A stretch of DNA of 38,366 bases from Streptobacillus notomytis (GCA_001612575.1 LJRV01000401.1:1-38366), one strand, 5' to 3'. Numbered from the stretch's first letter, positions 1 through 8,344 are shown. Numbers and translations are program-made. The notes: generated by a model from the letters alone, not told the origin.

Positions 1-280
1 TTAATATTAATTCTATTTCTTGTATTAATCTCTTTTTTACACTTAATCCTGTTGTAAGTTTTCCATCTATTGTGTCTTTACCATTTATTTCTCCTCCTAC
101 AAATGTAAATAACTCTCTATTACCTCCAAAGATTCCTCCTAAGTTTACTTCACTTGAACCATTTTTTGTAAATTTATTCTCATAACCTAATTCTAACTTA
201 CTGTCACTCTTTATGTAGTAGTCTGCTCCAAATATAGTTGTACTTATCCCCATTATCCAAATTAATTTATTTTTTAACAC
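1..280 (-). CDS. Predicted exported/outer-membrane protein, 5' part only
   Basis: The reading frame is open from a GTG at 280 to the window edge, about 93 codons. An AGGAGG Shine-Dalgarno lies 5 bases upstream of the GTG. The N-terminus (MLKNKLIWIMGISTTIFGA) looks like a signal peptide. It is followed by alternating polar/hydrophobic, glycine-rich stretches such as LELGYENKF and VNLGGIFGG, which resemble beta-strands of an outer-membrane barrel. A consensus promoter sits directly upstream. I do not recognise the family, and the 3' end is outside the window. Export is fairly likely; a barrel or adhesin role is only a guess. Confidence 0.6.
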   Translation of the reverse strand, partial: MLKNKLIWIMGISTTIFGADYYIKSDSKLELGYENKFTKNGSSEVNLGGIFGGNRELFTFVGGEINGKDTIDGKLTTGLSVKKRLIQEIELIL

Positions 281-349
281 TTCTGCCTCCTTATTTTTTG
301 CTTATATTTCAGTTTAATTCCATTAATATTTTTTAAAATTACTCTAATT

Positions 350-379
350 ATTATAACCCTTCTGAGTTTATTTTGTCAA
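350..379 (-). promoter_or_regulatory. Sigma70-type promoter of the partial exported-protein gene
   Basis: On the minus strand TTGACA (379-374) is followed after 18 bases by TATAAT (355-350). The leader to the GTG start at 280 is about 60 bases. Confidence 0.7.
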
Positions 380-459
380 CAGTTAAATGCATAATAGAAA
401 CTCATATTAAATGGAATTAAAAAAGAAAATTTTAATCAAATAATCAAAATATGGGCTAG

Positions 460-747
460 ATAGAAATAGTTGCTAAAATTCTTGCAAGAAACACTATTAA
501 GTCCATAGCAATTGAAAATGGAATCAAAGACAACTTTATACATGTCTTTAAAATTACAAAATTTACAGACATAATAGAATTGTAAATAAAAATAAAGGTA
601 GAAAATCCAATAATATTCATATGAAAAAGAATTCTAATTTCAAAATAAAAGAACTAAATTAAACTTAAATAAAATATATAAAAACTGAAAATGAAATAAC
701 CTTGAAAGAAAAAATTAAGCTGCAAAATTAAAGAGAAAAAAGCAGAT
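460..747 (+). pseudogene. IS150-type transposase OrfA remnant
   Basis: One frame from 460 reads EIVAKILARNTIKSIAIENG, typical of the helix-turn-helix region of IS150-group OrfA, and stops at 583. The reading then continues one frame over from 579 with IVNKNKGRKSNN and HMKKNSNFK, matching the basic linker that follows in these proteins. A later piece, near 676-745, resembles the leucine-zipper end but has stops. No intact start is visible. Non-functional. Confidence 0.65.
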
Positions 748-1078
748 ATAGTTAAATAACTTAAAGAAAAAGAGTATAAACTAAAATATCTTTTACTAGC
801 TATGAATATAGCAAAATCAACATAATTTTTATATAAATATGCTAAAAGAACACAAAATCAAGCGATCAATGTCTAGAAAAGGTGATTTTTATGATAATTC
901 TATCATGGAAATTTGGTAGGTTAAAAAATGAAATGGTTATAAAAATATGTATAATTCTTTTGATAAATTCTCAAAATATATAGATGATTATATCTACTAT
1001 TATAATAATGAAAGAATTCAAAGTAAAACAAAGTGGATGCCATCTTCAAAATATAGATTAGCATCCACTTGTAAATAA
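748..1078 (+). pseudogene. IS150-type transposase OrfB remnant with large internal deletion
   Basis: The 5' piece (748 to about 840) reads IVK-stop-LKEKEYKLKYLLLAMNIAKST, the usual OrfB beginning. It passes directly into the OrfB C-terminal part: LKEHKIKRSMSRKG, then FYDNSIMEI, which holds the last catalytic Glu of the DDE triad. A frame change near 911-917 leads to FGRLKNEM, then YIYYYNNERIQSKTKWMPSS and KYRLAST before a stop at 1076-1078. About 170 codons of the middle, including both catalytic Asp regions, are missing. Confidence 0.75.
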
Positions 1079-1140
1079 TTTATTTAATATTGTGTCCAGT
1101 TTTATGGGTACATATCACTATTAAATAGTTTTTTAATAAA

Positions 1141-3120
1141 TTATTCCATATTTTTTCCTATAATTTTTTTTGCTATTTCATCTGGCACTTGTTCATATCT
1201 CACAACATTCATTTCAAAGTATCCTCTTCCCTGAGTCATAGATTTTAAATCATTAGAATACTTAAATGTTTCAGCCATAGGAGCTTCTGCAAATATCTCT
1301 TGCTTATCTTTACCTAAAGCTTGCATACCAAGTACTTTACCACGTTTTTTAGTAATATCACCCATTATATCCCCTACATTTTCTTCTGGGATAACTATCT
1401 TTAATTCCATAATTGGTTCAAGTAAAACAGGTCTAGCTTCAAGCATACCTTTTTTAAACGCTAGATTTGCTGCAAGCTTAAATGCCATTTCAGATGAATC
1501 TACATCATGATATGAACCATCATAAAGTACTGCTTTAATATTAGTAACTGGATATTTAGCTAATACCCCTTCTTTCATAGATTCTAACAGACCTTTTTCA
1601 ACTGCTGGTATATATCCTTTAGGAACAGCTCCACCAACTATTTCCTCTTCAAATTCAAATTCCTTATCAGAGTTACTAAATCTTATCTTAACATCTCCAT
1701 ATTGTCCATGTCCACCAGATTGTTTTTTATGTTTACCTTGAACATCAGATGTTCCTTTTATAGTTTCCTTGTATGGAACCTTAAGTTCCTCTATTAAGAC
1801 CTCAACACCATATCTTTCTTTTAATTTCTCAATTACAGAACTTGCATGTATTTCACCTTGCACTCCTAAAACAGTCTGTCCTGTTTCAATAACACGTCTC
1901 CAATACAGTGAATAGTCTTCTTCTCTTATCTTATGTAATGCTGTAGATATTTTATCCTCATCTGACTTATTTTTAGCCTGTATAGCTACTAACATTTGTT
2001 CCTTAGGAAACTTAATTTCTTCAATAGCAGATATTTTTTCATTCTTAGCTAAAGTATCAGAATTTTGTGTAAAATTTAGTTTAGTTAAAAGTACTATATC
2101 TCCCATAGTTGCCTTTTGTAACTCTACCATTTCACCATGAACCAATGTAAATATCTTATTAACTTTTTCATATTCTCTCTTATTTACATTATATACTTCT
2201 GAATCTATTTTTATTTCTCCAGAAAGCACTTTAACATATGATATTTTACCAACAAATGGATCTATAACAGTTTTAAATACCTGTCCTACAAATTCTGCAA
2301 TATCAATATTTTTCTTATTATCTCTTGGAGATGGTAAGTATTCTCTCATCATATCAAATGTAGTATGTAATCCTATATTTTTGTAAGTCGATCCACAAAC
2401 TACAGGTATTAATGTTCTATCTAATACACCTTTTCTTAATCCTCTGTGTATTTCCTCTGTTGTAAATTCTTCTCCAGAAAAATATTTATCCATTAATACT
2501 TCTTCTGTTTCTGCAACTGATTCTAATAACATTTCTCTAACTGATTGTACTTCGTCTTCAAATTCATCAGGCATTTTAACTGTTTCACACTCTTTACCAT
2601 TATATTTTCTTGCAAATAAGTCAACTACATTTATATGACCCTTAAAATCATTACCTTTACCCCAAGGTATATGGAAAGGTGCTATTTTCTTACCATATTT
2701 CTCTCTTAATTGACTAAGTATTTTAGTATAATCTGCTTTATCAGAATCTATTTTGTTAATGAATATAAATTTAGGAATTTTTCTTTCTTCAGTTAATTCT
2801 AACGCTATTTCAGTTCCCACACTTAAATCTGTAGTTGAATCAATAATTATTATTGCCCCTGCCACTGCTGCAAGAGCTGATTCTAACTCACCATAAAAGT
2901 CTGAATAACCTGGAATATCTAATAAATTATACTTCATATTTTGATATTCTACTGCTGATAATGTTGTGTTATTAGACATTTTAAATTGTTCTATTGGAGA
3001 TGAAATTCTAGAAATTAAATTCGCTGTAAATTCTAGAGATTCCAACATATTACTTTTCCCTGAACCACTATGTCCTAATATTCCTACATTCCTAATATTA
3101 TCACTTGCATAAATTTTCAT
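1141..3120 (-). CDS. Elongation factor G-like translational GTPase (EF-G2 type)
   Basis: 659 residues with the EF-G domain order. The GTPase domain has the P-loop GHSGSGKS at 16-23, DIPG at 68-71 and NKID at 122-125, followed by EF-G domains II-V to the C-terminus. GHSGSGK in place of the AHIDAGK of canonical EF-G, and DIPGYSDF in place of DTPGHVDF, place it in the bacterial EF-G-like branch of unknown role, not the main translocase. The segment between P-loop and DIPG (switch I) is only about 45 residues. Start: ATG with AGGAGG 6 bases upstream. It has its own promoter at 3159-3186. No strong terminator follows; only an AT-only hairpin lies near 1114-1141. Ribosome-associated GTPase function is inferred from the family. 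Confidence 0.88.
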   Translation of the reverse strand: MKIYASDNIRNVGILGHSGSGKSNMLESLEFTANLISRISSPIEQFKMSNNTTLSAVEYQNMKYNLLDIPGYSDFYGELESALAAVAGAIIIIDSTTDLSVGTEIALELTEERKIPKFIFINKIDSDKADYTKILSQLREKYGKKIAPFHIPWGKGNDFKGHINVVDLFARKYNGKECETVKMPDEFEDEVQSVREMLLESVAETEEVLMDKYFSGEEFTTEEIHRGLRKGVLDRTLIPVVCGSTYKNIGLHTTFDMMREYLPSPRDNKKNIDIAEFVGQVFKTVIDPFVGKISYVKVLSGEIKIDSEVYNVNKREYEKVNKIFTLVHGEMVELQKATMGDIVLLTKLNFTQNSDTLAKNEKISAIEEIKFPKEQMLVAIQAKNKSDEDKISTALHKIREEDYSLYWRRVIETGQTVLGVQGEIHASSVIEKLKERYGVEVLIEELKVPYKETIKGTSDVQGKHKKQSGGHGQYGDVKIRFSNSDKEFEFEEEIVGGAVPKGYIPAVEKGLLESMKEGVLAKYPVTNIKAVLYDGSYHDVDSSEMAFKLAANLAFKKGMLEARPVLLEPIMELKIVIPEENVGDIMGDITKKRGKVLGMQALGKDKQEIFAEAPMAETFKYSNDLKSMTQGRGYFEMNVVRYEQVPDEIAKKIIGKNME

Positions 3121-3158
3121 AGCCTACCTCCTAAAAATATTGATATTACCACATTAAC

Positions 3159-3186
3159 ATTATATCTTGAAAACCTAAAAAGTCAA
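3159..3186 (-). promoter_or_regulatory. Promoter of the EF-G-like gene
   Basis: Minus-strand TTGACT (3186-3181), 16-base spacer, TATAAT (3164-3159). The -35 box starts within the T-run of the preceding terminator. Confidence 0.7.
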
Positions 3187-3208
3187 AAAAAGTGCCTTTA
3201 GGCACTTT
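3183..3208 (-). terminator. Intrinsic terminator after the NlpC/P60 gene
   Basis: Minus-strand stem AAAGTGCC / GGCACTTT (3208-3201 with 3196-3189), TAAA loop, followed by a run of T. It lies 3 bases after the stop codon. Confidence 0.85.
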
Positions 3209-3210
3209 TA

Positions 3211-3846
3211 TTATATTACTTCTCTAGCAGCATCTACTCTTACTGCATATTTAAAATATTTACTCCAATATGAATTATTTAAACTTGATAATATAACACC
3301 TCTTGAAGACGAAGCATTGATAAATAACGAGTTACCTATATATACGGCAACATGATTTACCCTATTTTCTGGTCTAAAGTATAATATATCTCCAGGTTTC
3401 ATATCTCCCTTTTCAACTTTTCTACCTTTTTTTACTTGGTCAACACTTACTCTAGGTAATTCATAACCAAATACATCTCTAAACACTTCTCTTGTTAAGG
3501 CTGAACAATCAATACCATTATGATTTATTCCACCAAGCCTATATTTTGTACCTGCCCATTTATCATAAGACGTAAATAACTTATTTTTTAGTATTATGTT
3601 ATCTAAATTGTTATATACCCCTGACATAGACATTACTGACTCTTCAATTTCATTTATCTTCTTATCAATATATGATTGATCATGTATATATTCTGAATCA
3701 AACACTATTGAATTAGAATCTTGCATTACTAATTCTCTTTGAGATTTTGTAGAAGACTTTTTTAGGCTTATTTTATTTGCACTAAACCCTGTTGCTGGTA
3801 ATAATGCAAGAGATAATACTAATATAATTTTCTTGTATCTCAACAT
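3211..3846 (-). CDS. Exported NlpC/P60-family cell wall hydrolase
   Basis: 211 residues. A signal peptide covers about residues 1-23 (basic start, IILVLSLALLPATGFSA). The C-terminal NlpC/P60 domain holds the catalytic Cys in GIDCSALTREVF (C114), the conserved PR and PGDILYF motifs, and the catalytic His in NHVAVYIG (H165). The third polar residue, a His in MepS/Spr of E. coli (FVHAS), is Asn here (FINASSS, N177). These enzymes cut peptide bonds in peptidoglycan, so a periplasmic murein endopeptidase role is likely. The start codon overlaps the dtd stop by one base (TAATG), implying translational coupling; a terminator follows at once. The linker between signal and domain (24-90) has no recognised motif. 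Confidence 0.85.
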   Translation of the reverse strand: MLRYKKIILVLSLALLPATGFSANKISLKKSSTKSQRELVMQDSNSIVFDSEYIHDQSYIDKKINEIEESVMSMSGVYNNLDNIILKNKLFTSYDKWAGTKYRLGGINHNGIDCSALTREVFRDVFGYELPRVSVDQVKKGRKVEKGDMKPGDILYFRPENRVNHVAVYIGNSLFINASSSRGVILSSLNNSYWSKYFKYAVRVDAAREVI

Positions 3847-4298
3847 TAATTTACTTCCTCTCTTGTATCAAAAATAAAGTTCATTGGACCATCATTACTT
3901 GATTGCACATCCATATATGTTTGAAATTTTCCTGACTTATATCTTACATCACATCTTTCTAACTCTTTTAAAAATTCTTCATATATTTCATTTGCTTTAA
4001 GTGCTGATGCAGACTCTGTAAATGAGGGTCTGTTCCCTTTTTTCATTTTTCCATAAAGTGAGAAATTACTAATAACCATCACTTCATAATTTTTATCTAG
4101 TAATGAAAAATTAATTTTTCCTTCTTCATCTTCAAATATTCTAAGATTAATCAATTTTTTAATACAGATTTGTACATCTTTTAAGTTATCTTCATTATGA
4201 ACTCCTAAATAAACTAAAAGTCCTTTTTCTATGGAATTATATGTCCCATCTTCAAATAAAACCTTAGCATTATTTACTCTTTGTATTAACATTTTCAT
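3846..4298 (-). CDS. dtd: D-aminoacyl-tRNA deacylase
   Basis: 150 residues from the preferred start. The protein hydrolyses D-amino acids (and mischarged Gly) from tRNA in the cytoplasm. Family marks: N-terminal MLIQRVNNAKV, central SNFSLYGKMKKGNRPSF and the GP motif in NDGPMNFIFDT that forms the chirality-checking site. A GTG at 4310 would extend the frame by four codons but lies inside the AGGAG Shine-Dalgarno. ATG at 4298 has an 11-base spacing and is preferred; ATG at 4292 is also possible. It is co-transcribed with the NlpC/P60 gene, sharing a TAATG junction. Confidence 0.92.
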   Translation of the reverse strand: MKMLIQRVNNAKVLFEDGTYNSIEKGLLVYLGVHNEDNLKDVQICIKKLINLRIFEDEEGKINFSLLDKNYEVMVISNFSLYGKMKKGNRPSFTESASALKANEIYEEFLKELERCDVRYKSGKFQTYMDVQSSNDGPMNFIFDTREEVN

Positions 4299-4322
4299 AA
4301 TTTTAGACACTCCTCTCTATGC

Positions 4323-4331
4323 ATTATATCA
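4323..4331 (-). promoter_or_regulatory. Extended -10 promoter of dtd
   Basis: The minus strand reads TGATATAAT (4331-4323), an extended -10 box. No good -35 box is present; that position falls in the preceding terminator stem. Predicted transcription starts within a few bases of the dtd Shine-Dalgarno, giving a very short leader. Confidence 0.45.
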
Positions 4332-4340
4332 CAAAAAATG

Positions 4341-4367
4341 AAAAAAAGGAAGAAAAAATCTTCCTTT
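4341..4367 (-). terminator. Terminator of the tRNA unit
   Basis: Stem AAAGGAAGA (4345-4353) with TCTTCCTTT (4359-4367) and a 5-base loop. On the minus strand it is followed by a T-rich tail, 30 bases beyond tRNA-Lys. Confidence 0.75.
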
Positions 4368-4397
4368 GTATTATAAACACCTTGTTTTCACTATAAA

Positions 4398-4473
4398 TGG
4401 TGAGTCATACTGGAATCGAACCAGTGACACCTTGATTAAAAGTCAAGTGCTCTACCGACTGAGCTAATGACTC
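4398..4473 (-). tRNA. tRNA-Lys (anticodon TTT)
   Basis: 76 bases including an encoded CCA. The acceptor stem GAGTCAT/ATGACTC is perfect. The T arm is ACTGG-TTCGATT-CCAGT and the anticodon loop CTTTTAA. Last of three tRNAs in one unit. Confidence 0.96.
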
Positions 4474-4476
4474 ACA

Positions 4477-4552
4477 TGGAGCGGGAGACGAGGGTCGAAC
4501 TCGCGACATTCAGCTTGGAAGGCTGACACTCTACCAACTGAGTTACTCCCGC
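4477..4552 (-). tRNA. tRNA-Gly (anticodon TCC)
   Basis: 76 bases with encoded CCA. Acceptor GCGGGAG/CTCCCGC, anticodon loop CTTCCAA, T loop TTCGACC. Three bases separate it from tRNA-Lys. Confidence 0.96.
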
Positions 4553-4556
4553 ATCA

Positions 4557-4642
4557 TGGTGCCTCGGGCCGGACTCGAACCGGCACGGGATTGCTCCCAC
4601 AGGATTTTAAGTCCTGTGTGTCTACCATTTCACCACCAAGGC
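4557..4642 (-). tRNA. tRNA-Leu (anticodon TAA)
   Basis: 86 bases with encoded CCA. It has the long variable arm of class II tRNAs, acceptor GCCTTGG/CCGAGGC (one G-T pair) and anticodon loop CTTAAAA. First tRNA after the promoter. Confidence 0.96.
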
Positions 4643-4662
4643 ATTTATTATCGACAAGAAGT

Positions 4663-4691
4663 ATTATATATTATTTGAATTTTTTTGTCAA
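4663..4691 (-). promoter_or_regulatory. Promoter of the tRNA-Leu-Gly-Lys unit
   Basis: Minus-strand TTGACA (4691-4686), 17-base spacer, TATAAT (4668-4663): a full consensus, as expected for a stable-RNA promoter. It lies between the TSUP gene stop and tRNA-Leu. Confidence 0.85.
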
Positions 4692-4696
4692 TACTT

Positions 4697-5488
4697 TTAA
4701 AACATTTTGAAAATTATTCTTATACCATTAAATAAATTCAAACATATTACAAATATTGTAATTATATTATATGCTTTTTTTATAAACTTATTACTAGATA
4801 ACATATTTACCTTAGTCCCTATATTTCCACCTAATATAGCTGCAGGAATAATTACTAACAATGGGGACATTTCATATCCTGATATGCCAGTTATAAAAAA
4901 GTCTATGAAATTCTTAGAAAGCTGTGAGAAAAATATATTTGAAATAGAGTATAAGGTAGCACTTTTCATACTTACTCCAAAGATTAGTATAAATAGTGAA
5001 ACATTTATAGGCCCTCCACCTATTCCCAAAAATGTAGATACTATACCAAGACTCATACTAACTAAAAAATATATAACATAATTTCTATATTTAAAAGTAA
5101 ACTTACAATAAGTGTTATAGTAAACAGCTAATGATAATACTATTACTGTAATTGTAATTTGTATTAATTTAACTATATCATCACTAGAAAAATATGATAA
5201 AGAATTCTTGAAAATTTGAATACCTAATTTCCCACCTATGATAGAACCTAATGCAATTGCAAGTAATTGCTTATTTTCAATCCTATCTCCTTGTCTTGCT
5301 TTTTTAATTATAGATACTACTGACATAGTAAGCACAGCAAGAGATGAATAAAAATTAATATTATCTAAATTAGAATAAGATAGTGCATCAAGACTTGGCT
5401 TTATTATTACTCCACCACCCATTCCAGATAATGATCCTACTCCTGTTGCAAAAGTTATTATTAAAAAATATATAATGTAAATATACAT
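4697..5488 (-). CDS. TSUP (TauE/SafE, DUF81) family membrane permease
   Basis: 263 residues, almost wholly hydrophobic, with about eight predicted membrane segments in two similar halves. Each half carries a glycine-rich loop: GVGSLSGMGGGVIIKP near residue 16 and STFLGIGGGPINVSLF near 150, the TSUP hallmark. Family members export or import sulfur compounds such as sulfite, sulfoacetate or thiosulfate across the inner membrane; the substrate cannot be told from sequence. It is the last gene after two flavoproteins (10-base gap), probably one operon starting near 8588. The tRNA promoter begins just after its stop. Confidence 0.85.
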   Translation of the reverse strand: MYIYIIYFLIITFATGVGSLSGMGGGVIIKPSLDALSYSNLDNINFYSSLAVLTMSVVSIIKKARQGDRIENKQLLAIALGSIIGGKLGIQIFKNSLSYFSSDDIVKLIQITITVIVLSLAVYYNTYCKFTFKYRNYVIYFLVSMSLGIVSTFLGIGGGPINVSLFILIFGVSMKSATLYSISNIFFSQLSKNFIDFFITGISGYEMSPLLVIIPAAILGGNIGTKVNMLSSNKFIKKAYNIITIFVICLNLFNGIRIIFKMF

Positions 5489-5497
5489 CTAAACCTC

Positions 5498-7087
5498 CTA
5501 TTTTTCTTCAAGTATTGAATTTATAATTGCCTCAGCACAACGTATTCCATCTACTGCTGCACTCATTATTCCACCAGCATATCCTGCACCTTCTCCACAA
5601 GGTATTAATCCTTTAACACTTGAATTATATTTATCATCCCTATTTATTCTAATAGGAGATGATGTTCTGCTTTCTATACCAGTAATTACAGCATCTTTTC
5701 CTGCAAACCCATGTATTTTATTATCAAATTTAGGAAATGCCTCTCTTAATGTAAGTGAAATAAAATCAGGAAATAATTCATTTAAATTACACAATTTATA
5801 TCCTATAGAATAACTTGGCTTAACATTACCAAGTTTACTGCTTTTAACATTTTTAATGAAATCCTGTACTAATTGTACAGGTGCTTTATAATTTGAACCA
5901 CCCATAATAAAGGCTTTTTCTTCTAATTCTCTTTGAAAATACATACCTGCTAAATTCCCTTCTCCTAAATCCTCAGGTGTTACATTAACTAATACTGCTG
6001 AATTTGCATTTTCTAAATCTCTTTTACTATAGCTCATACCATTTATTACTAATCTATTCTTCTCACTAGATGAGGGTACAACTACTCCACCAGGACACAT
6101 ACAAAATGTATATGCTCCTCTTCCATTTGAAGCCCTTACATTTAACTTATATTCAGCTGGAGGTAATAAATCTGCATTCTTTCCATATTGAACCTGGTTT
6201 ATAAGTTTTTGTTTATGTTCTATTCTAACTCCCACTGAAAATACCTTTTTACTCATATCAATATTATTCTTATCTAACATTTCAAATGTATCCCTTGCAC
6301 TATGTCCAATAGCAAGTATGGCATAATCTGTTTCTAAATCATATTCTTCCTTTGTATCTAGATTTAATACCTTTAATGAATGTAATTTTAGATCCTTCGA
6401 ACTATAATTTATGACTTTATTCCTAAACCTATATTCCCCACCAAGGCTTATTACTTTCTTTCTAATATTTTCAACTATTTTTACAAGCTCATCTGTTCCT
6501 AAATGAGGTTTAGAAATATATGCTATACTTTCATCTGCCCCAGCCTCAATTAATTCATCTACAACCTTTTTTATTCTAACATTATGAGTATTAGTTGTAA
6601 GTTTTCCATCAGAAAAAGTTCCTGCTCCACCCTCACCATATTGTACATTAGATTCCTCATCTAACTTACCAGTCTCAAAAAAATTATAAACATCTTCTAC
6701 TCTTTCTTTAACTGCCTTTCCTCTTTCAAGTATAATAGGCTTTAAATCTGCCTTAGCTAAAATTATAGCTGCAAGCATTCCTGCTGGTCCTGTTCCTATA
6801 ACAACTGGTCTTTTCCCGCTATATCCTTTTACTATTTGTTGTGGATAAATATATTCTTCAACTACTGATACATTCTTATACTTTTCAATATTATTATACA
6901 CCTTATCATTACTATCAAAATCTATAGTATACACATATTTAATATTATTCTTATTCCTAGCATCAATAGCTTTACCAGTTATTTTAAAATCATTTATTTC
7001 ATTATCTTTTAAAATAAATCTCATTTCTCTTCTTATATCTTCTTCACTATGTTTAATATCTACTTTAATATTAGTAATCCTTAACAT
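5498..7087 (-). CDS. FAD-dependent dehydrogenase, COG2509 family
   Basis: 529 residues. An N-terminal region of about 85 residues precedes a Rossmann FAD-binding motif (PVVIGTGPAGMLAA, near 95-108). It is followed by the ILERG end of the FAD fold, the conserved VQYGEGGAGTFSDGKLTT block (about 148-165), FCMCPGGVVVPSS and a C-terminal FAD contact, IPCGEGAGYAGGIMSAAVDG. This layout fits the uncharacterised NAD/FAD-utilising dehydrogenases of COG2509. The substrate is unknown. The gene sits 8 bases after the HI0933-type flavoprotein gene and 10 before the TSUP permease, so the three are probably co-transcribed. A redox partnership is only an inference. Confidence 0.85.
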   Translation of the reverse strand: MLRITNIKVDIKHSEEDIRREMRFILKDNEINDFKITGKAIDARNKNNIKYVYTIDFDSNDKVYNNIEKYKNVSVVEEYIYPQQIVKGYSGKRPVVIGTGPAGMLAAIILAKADLKPIILERGKAVKERVEDVYNFFETGKLDEESNVQYGEGGAGTFSDGKLTTNTHNVRIKKVVDELIEAGADESIAYISKPHLGTDELVKIVENIRKKVISLGGEYRFRNKVINYSSKDLKLHSLKVLNLDTKEEYDLETDYAILAIGHSARDTFEMLDKNNIDMSKKVFSVGVRIEHKQKLINQVQYGKNADLLPPAEYKLNVRASNGRGAYTFCMCPGGVVVPSSSEKNRLVINGMSYSKRDLENANSAVLVNVTPEDLGEGNLAGMYFQRELEEKAFIMGGSNYKAPVQLVQDFIKNVKSSKLGNVKPSYSIGYKLCNLNELFPDFISLTLREAFPKFDNKIHGFAGKDAVITGIESRTSSPIRINRDDKYNSSVKGLIPCGEGAGYAGGIMSAAVDGIRCAEAIINSILEEK

Positions 7088-7095
7088 TCTTTCTC

Positions 7096-8310
7096 CTAAA
7101 TATTATTTCCTACATGCATACCTGATATGAAGCACCAATTTAAGTTATATCCTCCACAATCACCAAATACATCTAATACTTCACCAGTAAAATATAGGCC
7201 CTTAACTATTTTAGATTCTAATGTATAGTTATCAACCTCATTAATTCTAATTCCTCCTGCTGTAACCTGTGCATTTGAAAAACCTGTAGTGTCATATACC
7301 TTAAATACAAATTTTTTTAACTTTTCTACTAATCTTTCTATAATCTCATCATCAAGTTCACTAACTTTAAAATTTAGTTTTTCTATACCCACACTTTTTA
7401 ATAAATAACTAGCAAACTTCTTATTAACTAAACCATTTAAATAATATTCTATTTCTAAATATCCTAATTCCTGTTTTCTAACATGTAATAATCTTCTTAG
7501 CTCATCCTCACTATACATACTTAAAAAATCTACATGCCAATAAAGTTCTTCAAAATCATATAGAGCGGTAAGATAAGATAGATTAAAAATGCATGGACCT
7601 GAAACACCATAGGCTGTAAATAGCAATTCATTTTCATCACTTCTTAATAACTCTCCATTTTTATACACACTTAATTTTACTCTTTGTTTAACCCCTTCTA
7701 AACCTTTAGCATATTTTTTATCTACCTTTAATTGCACTAATACAGGAAATATATTTGTTCTACTATGTCCCATTTTTGCTGCTAAATCATATCCACTACC
7801 ATTACTACCAAGTTCTGGATAAGATATTCCCCCTGCTGCAATAACTAACTTATCTACAATTACAGTTTCATCATTTATGCTTGTAACATTAAACTTAGCA
7901 TTCTTTTTCCTAACCTTAGCAACGTCAAATTCATATCTAACTTCTATATTATTCATACTCTCAACCTTAAATCTTAAGGCATCTACAATAGAAGCAGCTT
8001 GATATGATAAAGGATAAACCTTACCAAATTTTTCCACCTTGTATTCTATACCTATTTTTTGAAAAAAAGCCAATACATCCTCAAAACTATACTTATTAAA
8101 TATTTTTTCATCTATTTTATCTTCTATAGAAAAATAATTGTCATATCCTGCATTAATATTAGTAAAATTACATGTTCCATTACCTGTAACCAATACTTTC
8201 TTTAGCATTCTATCTTTTCTTTCAAAGATTATAATTTCATGCCCTCTTTGTGCAGCATAAATTGCACATAATATTCCTGAAGCTCCTGCTCCAATTATTC
8301 CTATTTTCAT
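7096..8310 (-). CDS. HI0933/BaiN-like flavoprotein (NAD(P)/FAD-dependent oxidoreductase)
   Basis: 404 residues, the usual length of this family. The N-terminal FAD motif is GIIGAGASGILCAIYAAQRG, followed by the family mark KKVLVTGNGTCNFTN at about 43-57. Later blocks are AAGGISYPELGSNGSGY (about 157-173), TAGGIRINEV, and the C-terminal GEVLDVFGDCGGYNLNWCF, which contacts FAD. BaiN of gut clostridia belongs to this family, but most members have no known substrate. It probably shares a transcript with the small gene upstream and with the two genes downstream. Confidence 0.87.
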   Translation of the reverse strand: MKIGIIGAGASGILCAIYAAQRGHEIIIFERKDRMLKKVLVTGNGTCNFTNINAGYDNYFSIEDKIDEKIFNKYSFEDVLAFFQKIGIEYKVEKFGKVYPLSYQAASIVDALRFKVESMNNIEVRYEFDVAKVRKKNAKFNVTSINDETVIVDKLVIAAGGISYPELGSNGSGYDLAAKMGHSRTNIFPVLVQLKVDKKYAKGLEGVKQRVKLSVYKNGELLRSDENELLFTAYGVSGPCIFNLSYLTALYDFEELYWHVDFLSMYSEDELRRLLHVRKQELGYLEIEYYLNGLVNKKFASYLLKSVGIEKLNFKVSELDDEIIERLVEKLKKFVFKVYDTTGFSNAQVTAGGIRINEVDNYTLESKIVKGLYFTGEVLDVFGDCGGYNLNWCFISGMHVGNNI

Positions 8311-8344
8311 TTATTCTGCTCACTTTCCCATATTGAAAAAATAT

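Larger units (their letters stand above)
421..1114 (+). mobile_element. Degraded IS3-family (IS150 group) insertion sequence
   Basis: Pieces of an IS150-like element follow each other in the normal order: orfA remnant, orfB start, orfB end, then a terminal repeat TGTCCAGTTTTATGGGTACA at about 1093-1112. The reading frames carry several stops and frameshifts, and most of the orfB catalytic core is deleted. The left end is not clear: I did not find a convincing partner for the right terminal repeat near 400, so the start given is approximate. No target-site duplication was recognised. The element must be immobile. Confidence 0.75.

Noticed and set aside
4310-4310. GTG start for dtd at 4310
   Set aside because: The codon is part of the AGGAGTG ribosome site; ATG at 4298 fits the family N-terminus and spacing.
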